Shown here piece by piece: positions 51,870 to 60,305 of a DNA stretch of 64,000 bases; positions within the stretch are counted from its first letter, which is position 1; every line of letters begins with the position of its first letter. Source of the DNA: Bacteroidota bacterium (GTDB lineage: Bacteria; Bacteroidota; Bacteroidia; Bacteroidales; JAGONC01); NCBI GenBank assembly GCA_022711405.1, contig JAKLFC010000008.1:62001-126000 (forward strand). The letters are read 5' to 3'. Made by a program: the position numbers and the translations under genes. The notes under the pieces were generated by a model. The model did not search any database. It saw nothing but the letters and a program-made list of their open reading frames with translations, and was not told the origin of the DNA.

Positions 51870-54779
51870 TTATTCGAGCATCAGTTTTCTGGTTGCAATG
51901 GCGTCCTGGCTTACGAATTCCAGCAGGTACAGCCCTCCTGGGTAATCCGCCATGTCTATCTGCAGGAATCCTGCGCCAGCAGGAATGATCCTGTCCATGA
52001 TCTTTTGTCCCTGCAGGTTAAGGATCAGCAGGTGTGCCCTTTCCCTGGTCTCTTCAAAATAGACGTTCACCATTCCCGTGGCTGGATTTGGGAAGATCCT
52101 GATTTCCTTTTCCTTTGGCTGCCCGGGAATACCCACGGAGTTATAGATCACGATGTTGTCGAGGTAAAGGTTATTGCCGTAAAAGCTATAGCACTCAAAC
52201 ATGATCCTGACATCCGTCTTTCCCGCCCAGGGTGAGAGGTCAAGATAGGTACAGGCAGGCCCGCCGGCTGCTCCGCACCAGTCATCTTCATTCTGCGGAG
52301 AGAATTCAGTTGTCATGGCAGGGTGCGTGATGAAGTTGCCCGAACCATCCTCACCCAGTCCGAGAAGCCTGGTCCAGGTTTGCTGGCAGTCATCCGAGAT
52401 GAAAACGATGAGAGAATCGGAAATATTGGTGTTGTACTGGGCATATGCATGTTTGAAGGTCATTGTGATATACTCGAATCCGGAAAAATCCATCGGGGGT
52501 GTGATTAGCCGGTCGCGCTCCCGGATGGCATTGTAAGAACGGATATCCATATAGGCTGCTTTGTACCCCGGCTCTGTGCCTTCAATATTGGCAATATCCC
52601 AGGTAATATCGTTGTCAGGATTGTCGATGGTCCATCCCCTGTGATTGAAGCCTTCCTCAAAGTCTTCTTCAAAGGAGAGGGTGGTGCCGCCGGCTGCCAG
52701 GTAGTTTTCCCTGGTAAGTGTGGAATTGCCGTTGGGATTAGTGGCAGTGAGCGAGACTGTGAAAATGCCGGGAGCTGTGAGCACGATACGGGGATTCTGG
52801 GAGGAGGAGGAAGTGCCTTCCACATACTCGAAATCATCCGGTGCGATATCCCAGCTCCACGCCGTGGGATTGTACGTGGTGAGGTCCGTGAACCTGACCG
52901 TATCACCAATACAGATAATGGAATCATTCGCCATGAAGTCAACATTGGGGAGAATGGTCGTGCTGGCCGTGATGTAGTCCTCAATGGTGACGGTGTTGGA
53001 TCCGATGGCGTTGGTGGCTGTAAGGGTTACGTCATAGACACCGGGATCATGATAGATGATGTTGGATGGATTCTGATCCGTCGACACTGATGGATCTCCC
53101 CCTTCAAATTCCCAGAGCCAGGATGTAGGTACGAACTGGGATTCATCCGTAAAATTAACGCCTGTGGTTACCGGAACGGTGGTCATATTCGCAGAAAACT
53201 GAGGAATGGGGGCCGCTTCTCTTTTTATCATCGCCCACCAGGTGCCCCATGTGTTCGAAGGGCTTTCGGCATATTCCTGCAGGGTCCAGAAATTAAGATC
53301 GTTGGCTGGATCGGCATAGGTAGCCGAGTAGTCCCCCCAGCGGTTCCTGTCGCCTCCATAGGTTTTGTAATAAGGTGTCTCGCCGCTTTTGAACAGATAA
53401 GGATCCCGGAGTGCGTTCAACGGATCATCTGCCGTCCGGAAGGAGTAATTTGCGCTGGCATACTGGCTGGATGAGAAGCTGGAGTAACCTACCAGCACAT
53501 CATTGATCCCGTTAACGGCAAGGGAAGAATAGGAGTAGAACATGGTCCCGGCTGGATCATCCACCCTTCCGCGCTGTATGACCGTTCCCGTTTCGCTGAT
53601 CTGCCACCATTGCACGGAGCACCGGGAGGGGCTGCCGGCAGGTAAGAAGATGGTCTGGGTGAACCAGAGGGATCCGTTCTTGAACATGGTATTGCGGATC
53701 CGGCTGTCGCCGGCGTCGATGCGCTGTGAGGAGCCGAGCTGCGGGGAGATGTTCCCGTTGTTCTGAGGGTACGTGTCAGCCCAGGCATCCGGGGAAGAGA
53801 TCAGGCCCTGGCTTTCAATGATCGTATTCCCGAGCTGGCCCGTAGTGATCCGGTACTTACGGATATATCCGTCGCCTCCGGAATTCCCGCTGACATTGGT
53901 GACACAATAGATATCCTCCAGATCCTCATCATAGGTCATGGCCGGAGCAATGGTGAATCCATTGGAGGGGATCAGCCTGGTGAAGGCTGCATCCGGATTG
54001 CCCTCATACAGATCATTCTTGTCGATGACCCACACGGCCGCGTTGAGGAAGCTGTTGTTGGAGGTGAACATGTTTCCTGAAACCACGATCCATTTCTTAT
54101 TGAATCCGACACTGGGGAAATCGCACCACGTGGTATTGGCCGGATCTGAGTCGAACGCATAGAGGTACCATTCGCCCATGGGGTCGTCGGTGGCGGAAAC
54201 GGCCAGGAAGATCTCCGAACTGATGGGATTCGAATCCTTTACAACGACAAAGATCCACCTGTTCTGGTATGGATCGTACATGAGCTGCGGATCGAAGGTC
54301 CCATTGGCACCTGGTAACGAACTCCAGAAACTGCTGAGAGATACGGTCGACAGGTTGTTGCCTTCTTTATCCTGTATCCTGACTTCTGTATTGAGTGAGA
54401 TCATGAGATGGTTCACCCCGACCGAACCCTTCGTATCAGGGGGAATGGCCGTTTGATTATCTCCCAGGCCCGGAAAACTGAGATCAGGCTCAGGCGATCC
54501 TTCACGGGGCAGCATCTTGGGCGTCTCATCCCTTGCCGGTTCCCTGTAAATGACCTCTGAGGGATCAATGGGGTATACCGGTGGAATGAACTGTGGCTTT
54601 GGTTTCTTGAGCTTTGGGATCGAATCACTTGGATGAGCTGCGTCATAGGCACGAATCTGGTCAAAATGTACCTTGACATGACGCTGAGCTTTCCCGGTGG
54701 TTCCAGTATAGACCTGTGATTGCAGAGCCAGCGAAGAACACAAAAGGAAAACAGCCAGAAGAAGGAATTTTTGGATCAT
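51870..54779 (-). CDS. T9SS-secreted protein with PKD and jelly-roll domains
   Basis: A 969-residue protein with a signal peptide (about 1-21). A long N-terminal region (about 90-540) resembles beta-propeller-like surface proteins (PPDTKGSVGVNHLMISLN; IFLAVSATDDPMGEWYLY). It is followed by two PKD domains (about 545-625 and 630-715; each with a WLWEFEGG- or WSWDI-type core). A MAM/jelly-roll-like module (about 725-890; WTIDNPDNDITWDIA) and a type A T9SS sorting tail (IRIFPNPATGMVNVYF) end the protein. Its last 430 residues parallel the next upstream gene product. Extracellular adhesion or glycan binding is inferred. Confidence 0.78.
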   Translation of the reverse strand: MIQKFLLLAVFLLCSSLALQSQVYTGTTGKAQRHVKVHFDQIRAYDAAHPSDSIPKLKKPKPQFIPPVYPIDPSEVIYREPARDETPKMLPREGSPEPDLSFPGLGDNQTAIPPDTKGSVGVNHLMISLNTEVRIQDKEGNNLSTVSLSSFWSSLPGANGTFDPQLMYDPYQNRWIFVVVKDSNPISSEIFLAVSATDDPMGEWYLYAFDSDPANTTWCDFPSVGFNKKWIVVSGNMFTSNNSFLNAAVWVIDKNDLYEGNPDAAFTRLIPSNGFTIAPAMTYDEDLEDIYCVTNVSGNSGGDGYIRKYRITTGQLGNTIIESQGLISSPDAWADTYPQNNGNISPQLGSSQRIDAGDSRIRNTMFKNGSLWFTQTIFLPAGSPSRCSVQWWQISETGTVIQRGRVDDPAGTMFYSYSSLAVNGINDVLVGYSSFSSSQYASANYSFRTADDPLNALRDPYLFKSGETPYYKTYGGDRNRWGDYSATYADPANDLNFWTLQEYAESPSNTWGTWWAMIKREAAPIPQFSANMTTVPVTTGVNFTDESQFVPTSWLWEFEGGDPSVSTDQNPSNIIYHDPGVYDVTLTATNAIGSNTVTIEDYITASTTILPNVDFMANDSIICIGDTVRFTDLTTYNPTAWSWDIAPDDFEYVEGTSSSSQNPRIVLTAPGIFTVSLTATNPNGNSTLTRENYLAAGGTTLSFEEDFEEGFNHRGWTIDNPDNDITWDIANIEGTEPGYKAAYMDIRSYNAIRERDRLITPPMDFSGFEYITMTFKHAYAQYNTNISDSLIVFISDDCQQTWTRLLGLGEDGSGNFITHPAMTTEFSPQNEDDWCGAAGGPACTYLDLSPWAGKTDVRIMFECYSFYGNNLYLDNIVIYNSVGIPGQPKEKEIRIFPNPATGMVNVYFEETRERAHLLILNLQGQKIMDRIIPAGAGFLQIDMADYPGGLYLLEFVSQDAIATRKLMLE

Positions 54780-54857
54780 CGGTTAAATTATTTAGCAGAA
54801 TTATGATAAAATGTATCGGTTTGTCAGGCTGAGTCAGAAACGAAATTCCCCGGTCGT

Positions 54858-57800
54858 TCAGTGGAGGATCAGCTTACGATGCTCCAGAAGGTCGCGGCCT
54901 GAGACTTCCACAAGATAAATTCCCTTTGGAGAATTGTCAAGGTTGATCTCTTCCAACAGATAACCACTGCCGGCATTGAATTTCTGATGGTAAATGATCT
55001 GTCCGGACAGGTTCATGATCTTCATGTACAGATCCGATGGAGCCCCTGTCACATAGAGAGTGAAACTCCCTGTGCTGGGATTGGGATACAGGGTAACGGC
55101 CGTTTTTGAAGAGGCGGCCTGATCTAATGCTACCGTAGTGAACAGGGTGGCGTTGTCGACATAGATGTTATTACCCAGGTAATGATAGCTTTCGAACATG
55201 ATTCTAATATCCTGCATTCCCACCCATGGGGAAAGATCGATGGTATTGCATCCGCTTCCGAAACCTCCTCCGCACCAGTCTTCAGCCGTTTGCGGAATGA
55301 ATTCCTCAGTGGTCAGGGGATGGGTGGCGAAATTGCCGGAACCGTTTTCTCCCAGGGAGAGCAGCCGGGTCCAGTTGGTGCCGCAGTCGGTTGAGATATA
55401 CACGATCAGTGAGTCGGATATGGGTGCATATTCCTGGGCATAGGCATGCAGGAAGCTGAGGTAGGCATTTCCGTAGCCGGTCAGGTTAAAGGGAGGGCTG
55501 ATCAGCCGGTCTCTCTGACCTGGCACGACCTGGTACTGGAAAATATTCATGCGTGCTGCCTTATTTCCGGGGGACGTGCCACCCACGGTGGCAATATCCC
55601 AGGTAATACTATTGTCGGGATTCTCAACGTTCCATGAGCGTGTTGAGAAGGATCCTGATTCAAAGTCTTCCGCAAAAGGCAGGTATTCACCGCCGATCAG
55701 GATGAAATCATCTTTGGTGACGGTATTGGAGCCGTTGAGGTTGGAGGCAGTCAGTGTGACGTCATACGCTCCTACCTCGTTGAACATGACCACCGGGTTA
55801 CGCGATGCACTGGTCGTTCCCTCCACGAAAGTGACCGAGGCAGGCTCGAAGCTCCATTCCCAGGCGATGGGGCAATAGTTGGAGGAATCAAAAAAGGTGA
55901 CGATCCCATTATCATTGCAAAAAGTGCGTACGGGGGCGTCAAAATCGGCGATGGGTGTTACGGCAGAACTTACCGATACATAATTGGTCATGATCAGTGA
56001 ATCCAATCCCATCTCGTTGCTGACCACCAGTTTGACCGTATACTGTCCTTCGTTCTCATAGATGATGTCGGATGGATTTTTTTCGGTGGACGACGGAGTG
56101 TTGGAGCCTTCGAAGGTCCAGTGCCAGGCGGTGGGGACTCCAGCCGACTGATCCGTGAAGTTGACAGGGCATCCGGCGGGTACCAGGGTCTGGTCAACGG
56201 TAAAGGCAGCAGAGGGCATTCCATGATAGGGCGGGGATTCCCATAATCCCCTTCCATAAGTGGACGCCCTGATCATATCGCCAGCGGGACCGGCAGGATC
56301 ATAATAGATATCGATCTCGCTGACGCGGCCGGCCACCGGGAAACCAGCGGAATACTGGATCCAGTCATCCATTGAATTATCCCTGTAGTAGATGCCGGCG
56401 TCAGTACCCAGGTACAGTCCGTCCAGGCTGTTCTTATAGTACGTCACCCCGCTGAAATAGATGTTGGGTAAGGTACCGGTCATGTCTGTCCATGTAAATC
56501 CCCGGTCATTTGACCTGTACACATGGTTTCCCTGGGTCATGTAGGTCACATCCGGATCAAAGGGATGGGCTTCGATATCACTGATGGAACTGGTATTTGG
56601 CAGTGAGTTAGTAAGACTGATCCACTCCGGAGAGGAGGCCGTAGCCTGATCTGTACGTTTCAGGGTGTTTCCCCTGACCGCATAAAGAATTTCCGTGTTG
56701 GCCGGGGACTGTTCCAGAACATTCACTTCGGCCGATTCCCCGCTGGAGATCTGCTTCCACTGGATCCAGCTGGATTTTACATTGGGGCTGTACCATACGT
56801 TCTTATATCCCGCGAACATGGCAGCGGGATTGGCTTCACTCAGGATGAAGGGTGTAACCCAGGCTCCGCTCTCGGTGATCCCGTTGACACCCTCACCGGC
56901 GACCTGTACGGAATTGCCATGATTATACAAACGGAATATACTCCCATAGTAAAGCGTCGCATAGCTGTATCTTGAATCCTGGTAGTCAAAAGCACATTCC
57001 ATCCCGTCGCCACCGTAAACATTCAACCAGGCATCTCCCGTATACGTAGAAGTTCCATTATCCTGGTATCCATTGATAACCAAATCTTTATCCGTTGCGC
57101 TCTGGCCCAGCCGGTAGGTCTGGCTGATGGCCAGCCCGTCGGTGATCTCTATCCAGGAACTTCCATCATTGGCCGTATAATAGATCCCTCCATCATTTCC
57201 CGCGAAAAGCCTACCGTCGTGGGGATTGTATTCCAGGACGTGGAGGTCGGCATGTACTGCAGGCACGCCGCAATCGCCCCACCAGTGGGAAACGATGAAC
57301 CATGTGGCGCCTCCGTCGGTGGATTTAAAGCAGTTGACTCCTCCGGCATAAACCGTATTGGCATCCTGCTCATCAACTGCCATATCAAGGTCGTACCACG
57401 CCTGCCCTCCCTCACTGCTGTCGTTGCAGCCCCAGCTCATGATATTGGGGGTGGTGGACATGAGTGTGAAAGAATTTCCGCCGTCGGCCGATCGGAAGAT
57501 CCCCTTGTAGGACGAGGATGTGGTGGTGAAAAAATAGAGCATTTCAGGGTCAGCCGGTGTAACACCGATGGTACCCCGGGAACCGGGGACGATGCCGTTG
57601 GAGAGTTGCAGCCAGGTCTCGCCCAGGTCCGTAGATTTATAAAGCCTGCCGGCAGCAGTGGTGAATACTATCATGGGATCGTTCACCTTGAAAAGAATAT
57701 CCTTGTGGTCGCCCGAGTGCGTACGGTACCAGCTCTGTCCCCCATCAGTGGTTTTGTAGGTACCTCCGCTGGTTGCTGCCAGGATAATATCCGGATCGCC

Positions 57801-58505
57801 GGGGTACATGATCATCCTTCCCACGGTTTTATTATCCATCCCATTGCTGGATGTGAGCCATGTAGCTCCGCCATCGGTGGATTTCATCACGCCAAGGCCT
57901 GCTGCGTCACCGGCGTCCCTGTCACCTGTACCGATGTAGATGGTCTGTGGGTTTGTATGATCGATCACGATGGAAGACACGCCCAGGGTGGGAAGGGCGT
58001 CGGTCAGACACACCCATGTTTCTCCGTAATCCTCTGATCTCCATAATCCTCCTGAGGGTGCCCCGATATAGATCACATTCGCGTCGAACGGATCAAATGC
58101 GATGGCATTGATCCGGCCAAGGCCCTGGTAACCCCTTGCCAGTGGAACCGTGAACGGTCCAAGGTTCACCCATTGCCCGAGGTTTTCCCTGCCAGCATGC
58201 TGCTGAAGATATGCATGATACTCCTTCCACACATGATCCTCATCCAGACGCGAACCATCGGGATTGATCCTGGACTGCATCATGTATTCCCAGCGCTTGA
58301 AGGGCTTCCATCCACTGCTGCGGGTAACTTCGCGGTCCTTCCAGTAGGTGTCGAAGGCCCGCTGAACATCAAAAAAATTGATGGTGGGGTCCTGCATCAT
58401 CTCAATCCAGTAGGGATAACTGGCTGTATCCTGCTGCTGGGCATCGACACGGGAACCTGAAATCAGCAGGATCATCACCGATAAAAGGAGTAAACGTAAT
58501 CTCAT
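54858..58505 (-). CDS. T9SS-secreted sortilin/BNR-repeat protein with PKD domains
   Basis: A 1215-residue protein with a signal peptide (about 1-22). Residues about 100-760 form BNR/sortilin-like beta-propeller blades (GGLWRSEDYGETW; VMKSTDGGATW; LYKSTDLGETW). Two PKD domains follow (about 780-860 and 865-945), then a jelly-roll module (WNVENPDNSITWDIA, about 955-1125) and a type A sorting tail (VTLYPNPSTGSFTLYV). Asp-box repeats are common in sialidase-like and xyloglucanase-like propellers, but no catalytic residues were identified. Secreted or surface-attached binding or hydrolysis is inferred. The downstream T9SS gene starts 78 bp away. Confidence 0.8.
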   Translation of the reverse strand: MRLRLLLLSVMILLISGSRVDAQQQDTASYPYWIEMMQDPTINFFDVQRAFDTYWKDREVTRSSGWKPFKRWEYMMQSRINPDGSRLDEDHVWKEYHAYLQQHAGRENLGQWVNLGPFTVPLARGYQGLGRINAIAFDPFDANVIYIGAPSGGLWRSEDYGETWVCLTDALPTLGVSSIVIDHTNPQTIYIGTGDRDAGDAAGLGVMKSTDGGATWLTSSNGMDNKTVGRMIMYPGDPDIILAATSGGTYKTTDGGQSWYRTHSGDHKDILFKVNDPMIVFTTAAGRLYKSTDLGETWLQLSNGIVPGSRGTIGVTPADPEMLYFFTTTSSSYKGIFRSADGGNSFTLMSTTPNIMSWGCNDSSEGGQAWYDLDMAVDEQDANTVYAGGVNCFKSTDGGATWFIVSHWWGDCGVPAVHADLHVLEYNPHDGRLFAGNDGGIYYTANDGSSWIEITDGLAISQTYRLGQSATDKDLVINGYQDNGTSTYTGDAWLNVYGGDGMECAFDYQDSRYSYATLYYGSIFRLYNHGNSVQVAGEGVNGITESGAWVTPFILSEANPAAMFAGYKNVWYSPNVKSSWIQWKQISSGESAEVNVLEQSPANTEILYAVRGNTLKRTDQATASSPEWISLTNSLPNTSSISDIEAHPFDPDVTYMTQGNHVYRSNDRGFTWTDMTGTLPNIYFSGVTYYKNSLDGLYLGTDAGIYYRDNSMDDWIQYSAGFPVAGRVSEIDIYYDPAGPAGDMIRASTYGRGLWESPPYHGMPSAAFTVDQTLVPAGCPVNFTDQSAGVPTAWHWTFEGSNTPSSTEKNPSDIIYENEGQYTVKLVVSNEMGLDSLIMTNYVSVSSAVTPIADFDAPVRTFCNDNGIVTFFDSSNYCPIAWEWSFEPASVTFVEGTTSASRNPVVMFNEVGAYDVTLTASNLNGSNTVTKDDFILIGGEYLPFAEDFESGSFSTRSWNVENPDNSITWDIATVGGTSPGNKAARMNIFQYQVVPGQRDRLISPPFNLTGYGNAYLSFLHAYAQEYAPISDSLIVYISTDCGTNWTRLLSLGENGSGNFATHPLTTEEFIPQTAEDWCGGGFGSGCNTIDLSPWVGMQDIRIMFESYHYLGNNIYVDNATLFTTVALDQAASSKTAVTLYPNPSTGSFTLYVTGAPSDLYMKIMNLSGQIIYHQKFNAGSGYLLEEINLDNSPKGIYLVEVSGRDLLEHRKLILH

Positions 58506-58528
58506 GGTGGAAAATCTTAAAAACGGTG

Positions 58529-58536
58529 CAAAGGTA
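58529..58536 (-). promoter_or_regulatory. -7 box for the sortilin-like T9SS gene
   Basis: CAAAGGTA on the plus strand is TACCTTTG on the minus strand, an exact TAnnTTTG match 23 bp upstream of the start at 58505. A TTG (complement of CAA at 58553-58555) lies 16 bp further, slightly short for a -33 element. Confidence 0.5.
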
Positions 58537-58650
58537 CCAATTTTTTAACTATCAATTTTTGTGAAATAGAAATACATTTTCTGCATGCCGGTCATCAAAA
58601 TACCGTTTAAATCTGTATCTTTCCTGCCACTTTTAAAATGAACCATTATC

Positions 58651-60150
58651 ATGGAAAATTCAGCTTCCGTTAAATTGACCATCCCCAATGACCTTACTTT
58701 TTTTGGACTGGCTCAGCTGTTCGTCAGGGAAATGGCAAAGAAAACAGGATTCTCGGGCAGCGCTCTGGACCAGATTGAGATAGCTGTTGAGGAATCAGTG
58801 ACCTTTGTCATGAAACATGCGTATGACAAGGAAGAAAGCAAGACCATTGATATTATCTGCCAGGGTGTTGAAGGAGGATTGAAGATCATTGTGAAGGACA
58901 TGGGTATCCCCTTTGATCCCAGCCGGATCGCCCGTTTCAACATCACCAAGAACATCGAGGATATGGAGACCGAAGGCCTCTGGATCTATATGTTGAACAA
59001 GGTGGTGGACGATCTCTCGTTTCAGAACCTCGGACACCTGGGAAAAGAGATCCATATGGTGAAATATCTGCCCCAGCAGGCTCAGACTCCTGTCTTGTCG
59101 CTGGAGGAATCCGCGGTGATGGAAGATGCCATGCCCGGCACAGGCAAGATCGATTATGAAGTGCGTAGAATGCTGCCGGAAGAAGCCATCGAAGTGTCGA
59201 GATGTGCCTACATATCACACGGTTACTCCTTTTTTGACGATCATATCTATTACCCCGAACGGCTGGTGGAAATGAACAGGAGCCTGGAGATGATCTCCGT
59301 GGTGGCGGTCACAAAAGAGAACGAGTTCATGGGACATACAGCGCTTGTTTTTCAGTATCCCGAGGATACGATCGCCGAACTGACGTTTGCCTTTGTCAAT
59401 ATGGAATACAGAGGCCAGGGAGCCTTGAACCGTATGACCGATTTTTTGCTCAATGTGCCCAAAAAGAGAAGGTTGACCGGTATTTATGCCTACGCTGTGG
59501 CCAATCATCCCTTCACCCAGAAGTCACTGATGAAATACAACCTGAAGGATTGCGGCATCCTGCTGGCTACCAGCCCTGCCTCCTGGAAATTCAAGGGCAT
59601 ATCGGATGATACTTCGCAGCGCATCAGCGTCGTGCTCAGTTTCCGGTACATGCATGTGCCCAGCACCCTGTTGCTTTACCCGCCGGAACATCACAGGGAG
59701 ATGATCTCAAAAATGTACGAATCACTCGGAGCATCCCACCAGTTCCTTCAGCCGGAATCACGGGATGTTCCTTTTAAAACGCCTGTTTCAGTGCTCTATA
59801 CAGGACTGAACGAACTGGAAGGATGCGGGGAGATCTATGTAATGAATTATGGCGAGAACATACGGCGTGAGATCAGGAGAACATTGAGGAGCTTCTGTGT
59901 CAGGCATATTTCCACCATCAATCTTTTCCTGAAGCTTACTGACCCGTTGACCTCCCTCCTTACAGAAGAATTCGAGAAAATGGGATTTTTCTTTGCCGGT
60001 ATCTTACCGGAAACCATGATCGGTGACGCGCTGGTGCTGCAATACCTGAACAATGTGGAGTTTGATTACGGCAAGCTGGTGATCTATCAGGATTCCACCA
60101 GAGAGATCCTGGAGTACATTCAGAAGCATGATCCAAACGAGAATCTGTAG
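58651..60150 (+). CDS. RsbW-like ATPase domain fused to a GNAT domain
   Basis: A 499-residue cytoplasmic protein. Residues about 1-145 follow the anti-sigma/serine-kinase-like HATPase_c_2 fold (LDQIEIAVEESVTFVMKHAY; later VKDMGIPFDPSRI). In the N-box the usual asparagine (ExxxN) is F52, so Mg2+/ATP binding may be impaired, while the DxGxPFDP G1 box is kept. Residues about 160-310 form a GNAT acetyltransferase fold with acetyl-CoA motif YRGQGALNRM. The last 190 residues are a second alpha/beta domain of unknown type. Acetyltransferase activity or regulation of a sigma factor or of a partner protein are both possible. No sigma factor or STAS gene adjoins it. Confidence 0.75.
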   Translation: MENSASVKLTIPNDLTFFGLAQLFVREMAKKTGFSGSALDQIEIAVEESVTFVMKHAYDKEESKTIDIICQGVEGGLKIIVKDMGIPFDPSRIARFNITKNIEDMETEGLWIYMLNKVVDDLSFQNLGHLGKEIHMVKYLPQQAQTPVLSLEESAVMEDAMPGTGKIDYEVRRMLPEEAIEVSRCAYISHGYSFFDDHIYYPERLVEMNRSLEMISVVAVTKENEFMGHTALVFQYPEDTIAELTFAFVNMEYRGQGALNRMTDFLLNVPKKRRLTGIYAYAVANHPFTQKSLMKYNLKDCGILLATSPASWKFKGISDDTSQRISVVLSFRYMHVPSTLLLYPPEHHREMISKMYESLGASHQFLQPESRDVPFKTPVSVLYTGLNELEGCGEIYVMNYGENIRREIRRTLRSFCVRHISTINLFLKLTDPLTSLLTEEFEKMGFFFAGILPETMIGDALVLQYLNNVEFDYGKLVIYQDSTREILEYIQKHDPNENL

Positions 60151-60172
60151 TGGCAGTATGATGGCCTTTGAT

Positions 60173-60276
60173 TTAACCACAAAGGTGCACCAAGGATTTC
60201 ACAAAGGAACACCAAGGTGAACATCACCCAATCCTTTGTGCGCCTTGGTGAAATCCTTTGTGTTCTTAGTGGTTAA
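60173..60276. repeat. Long imperfect inverted repeat (ACCACAAAGG units)
   Basis: The left arm starts TTAACCACAAAGGTGC and contains ACCAAGGATTTCACAAAGG. The right arm ends TCTTAGTGGTTAA and contains CCTTGGTGAAATCCTTTGTG. Arms of about 47 nt pair imperfectly. It lies between the convergent GNAT fusion and phenylalanine hydroxylase genes and could act as a two-way terminator or 3'-end stabiliser. Confidence 0.75.
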
Positions 60277-60305
60277 ATGAAAATGATTCTCCTCACTTAT
60301 TTAGA

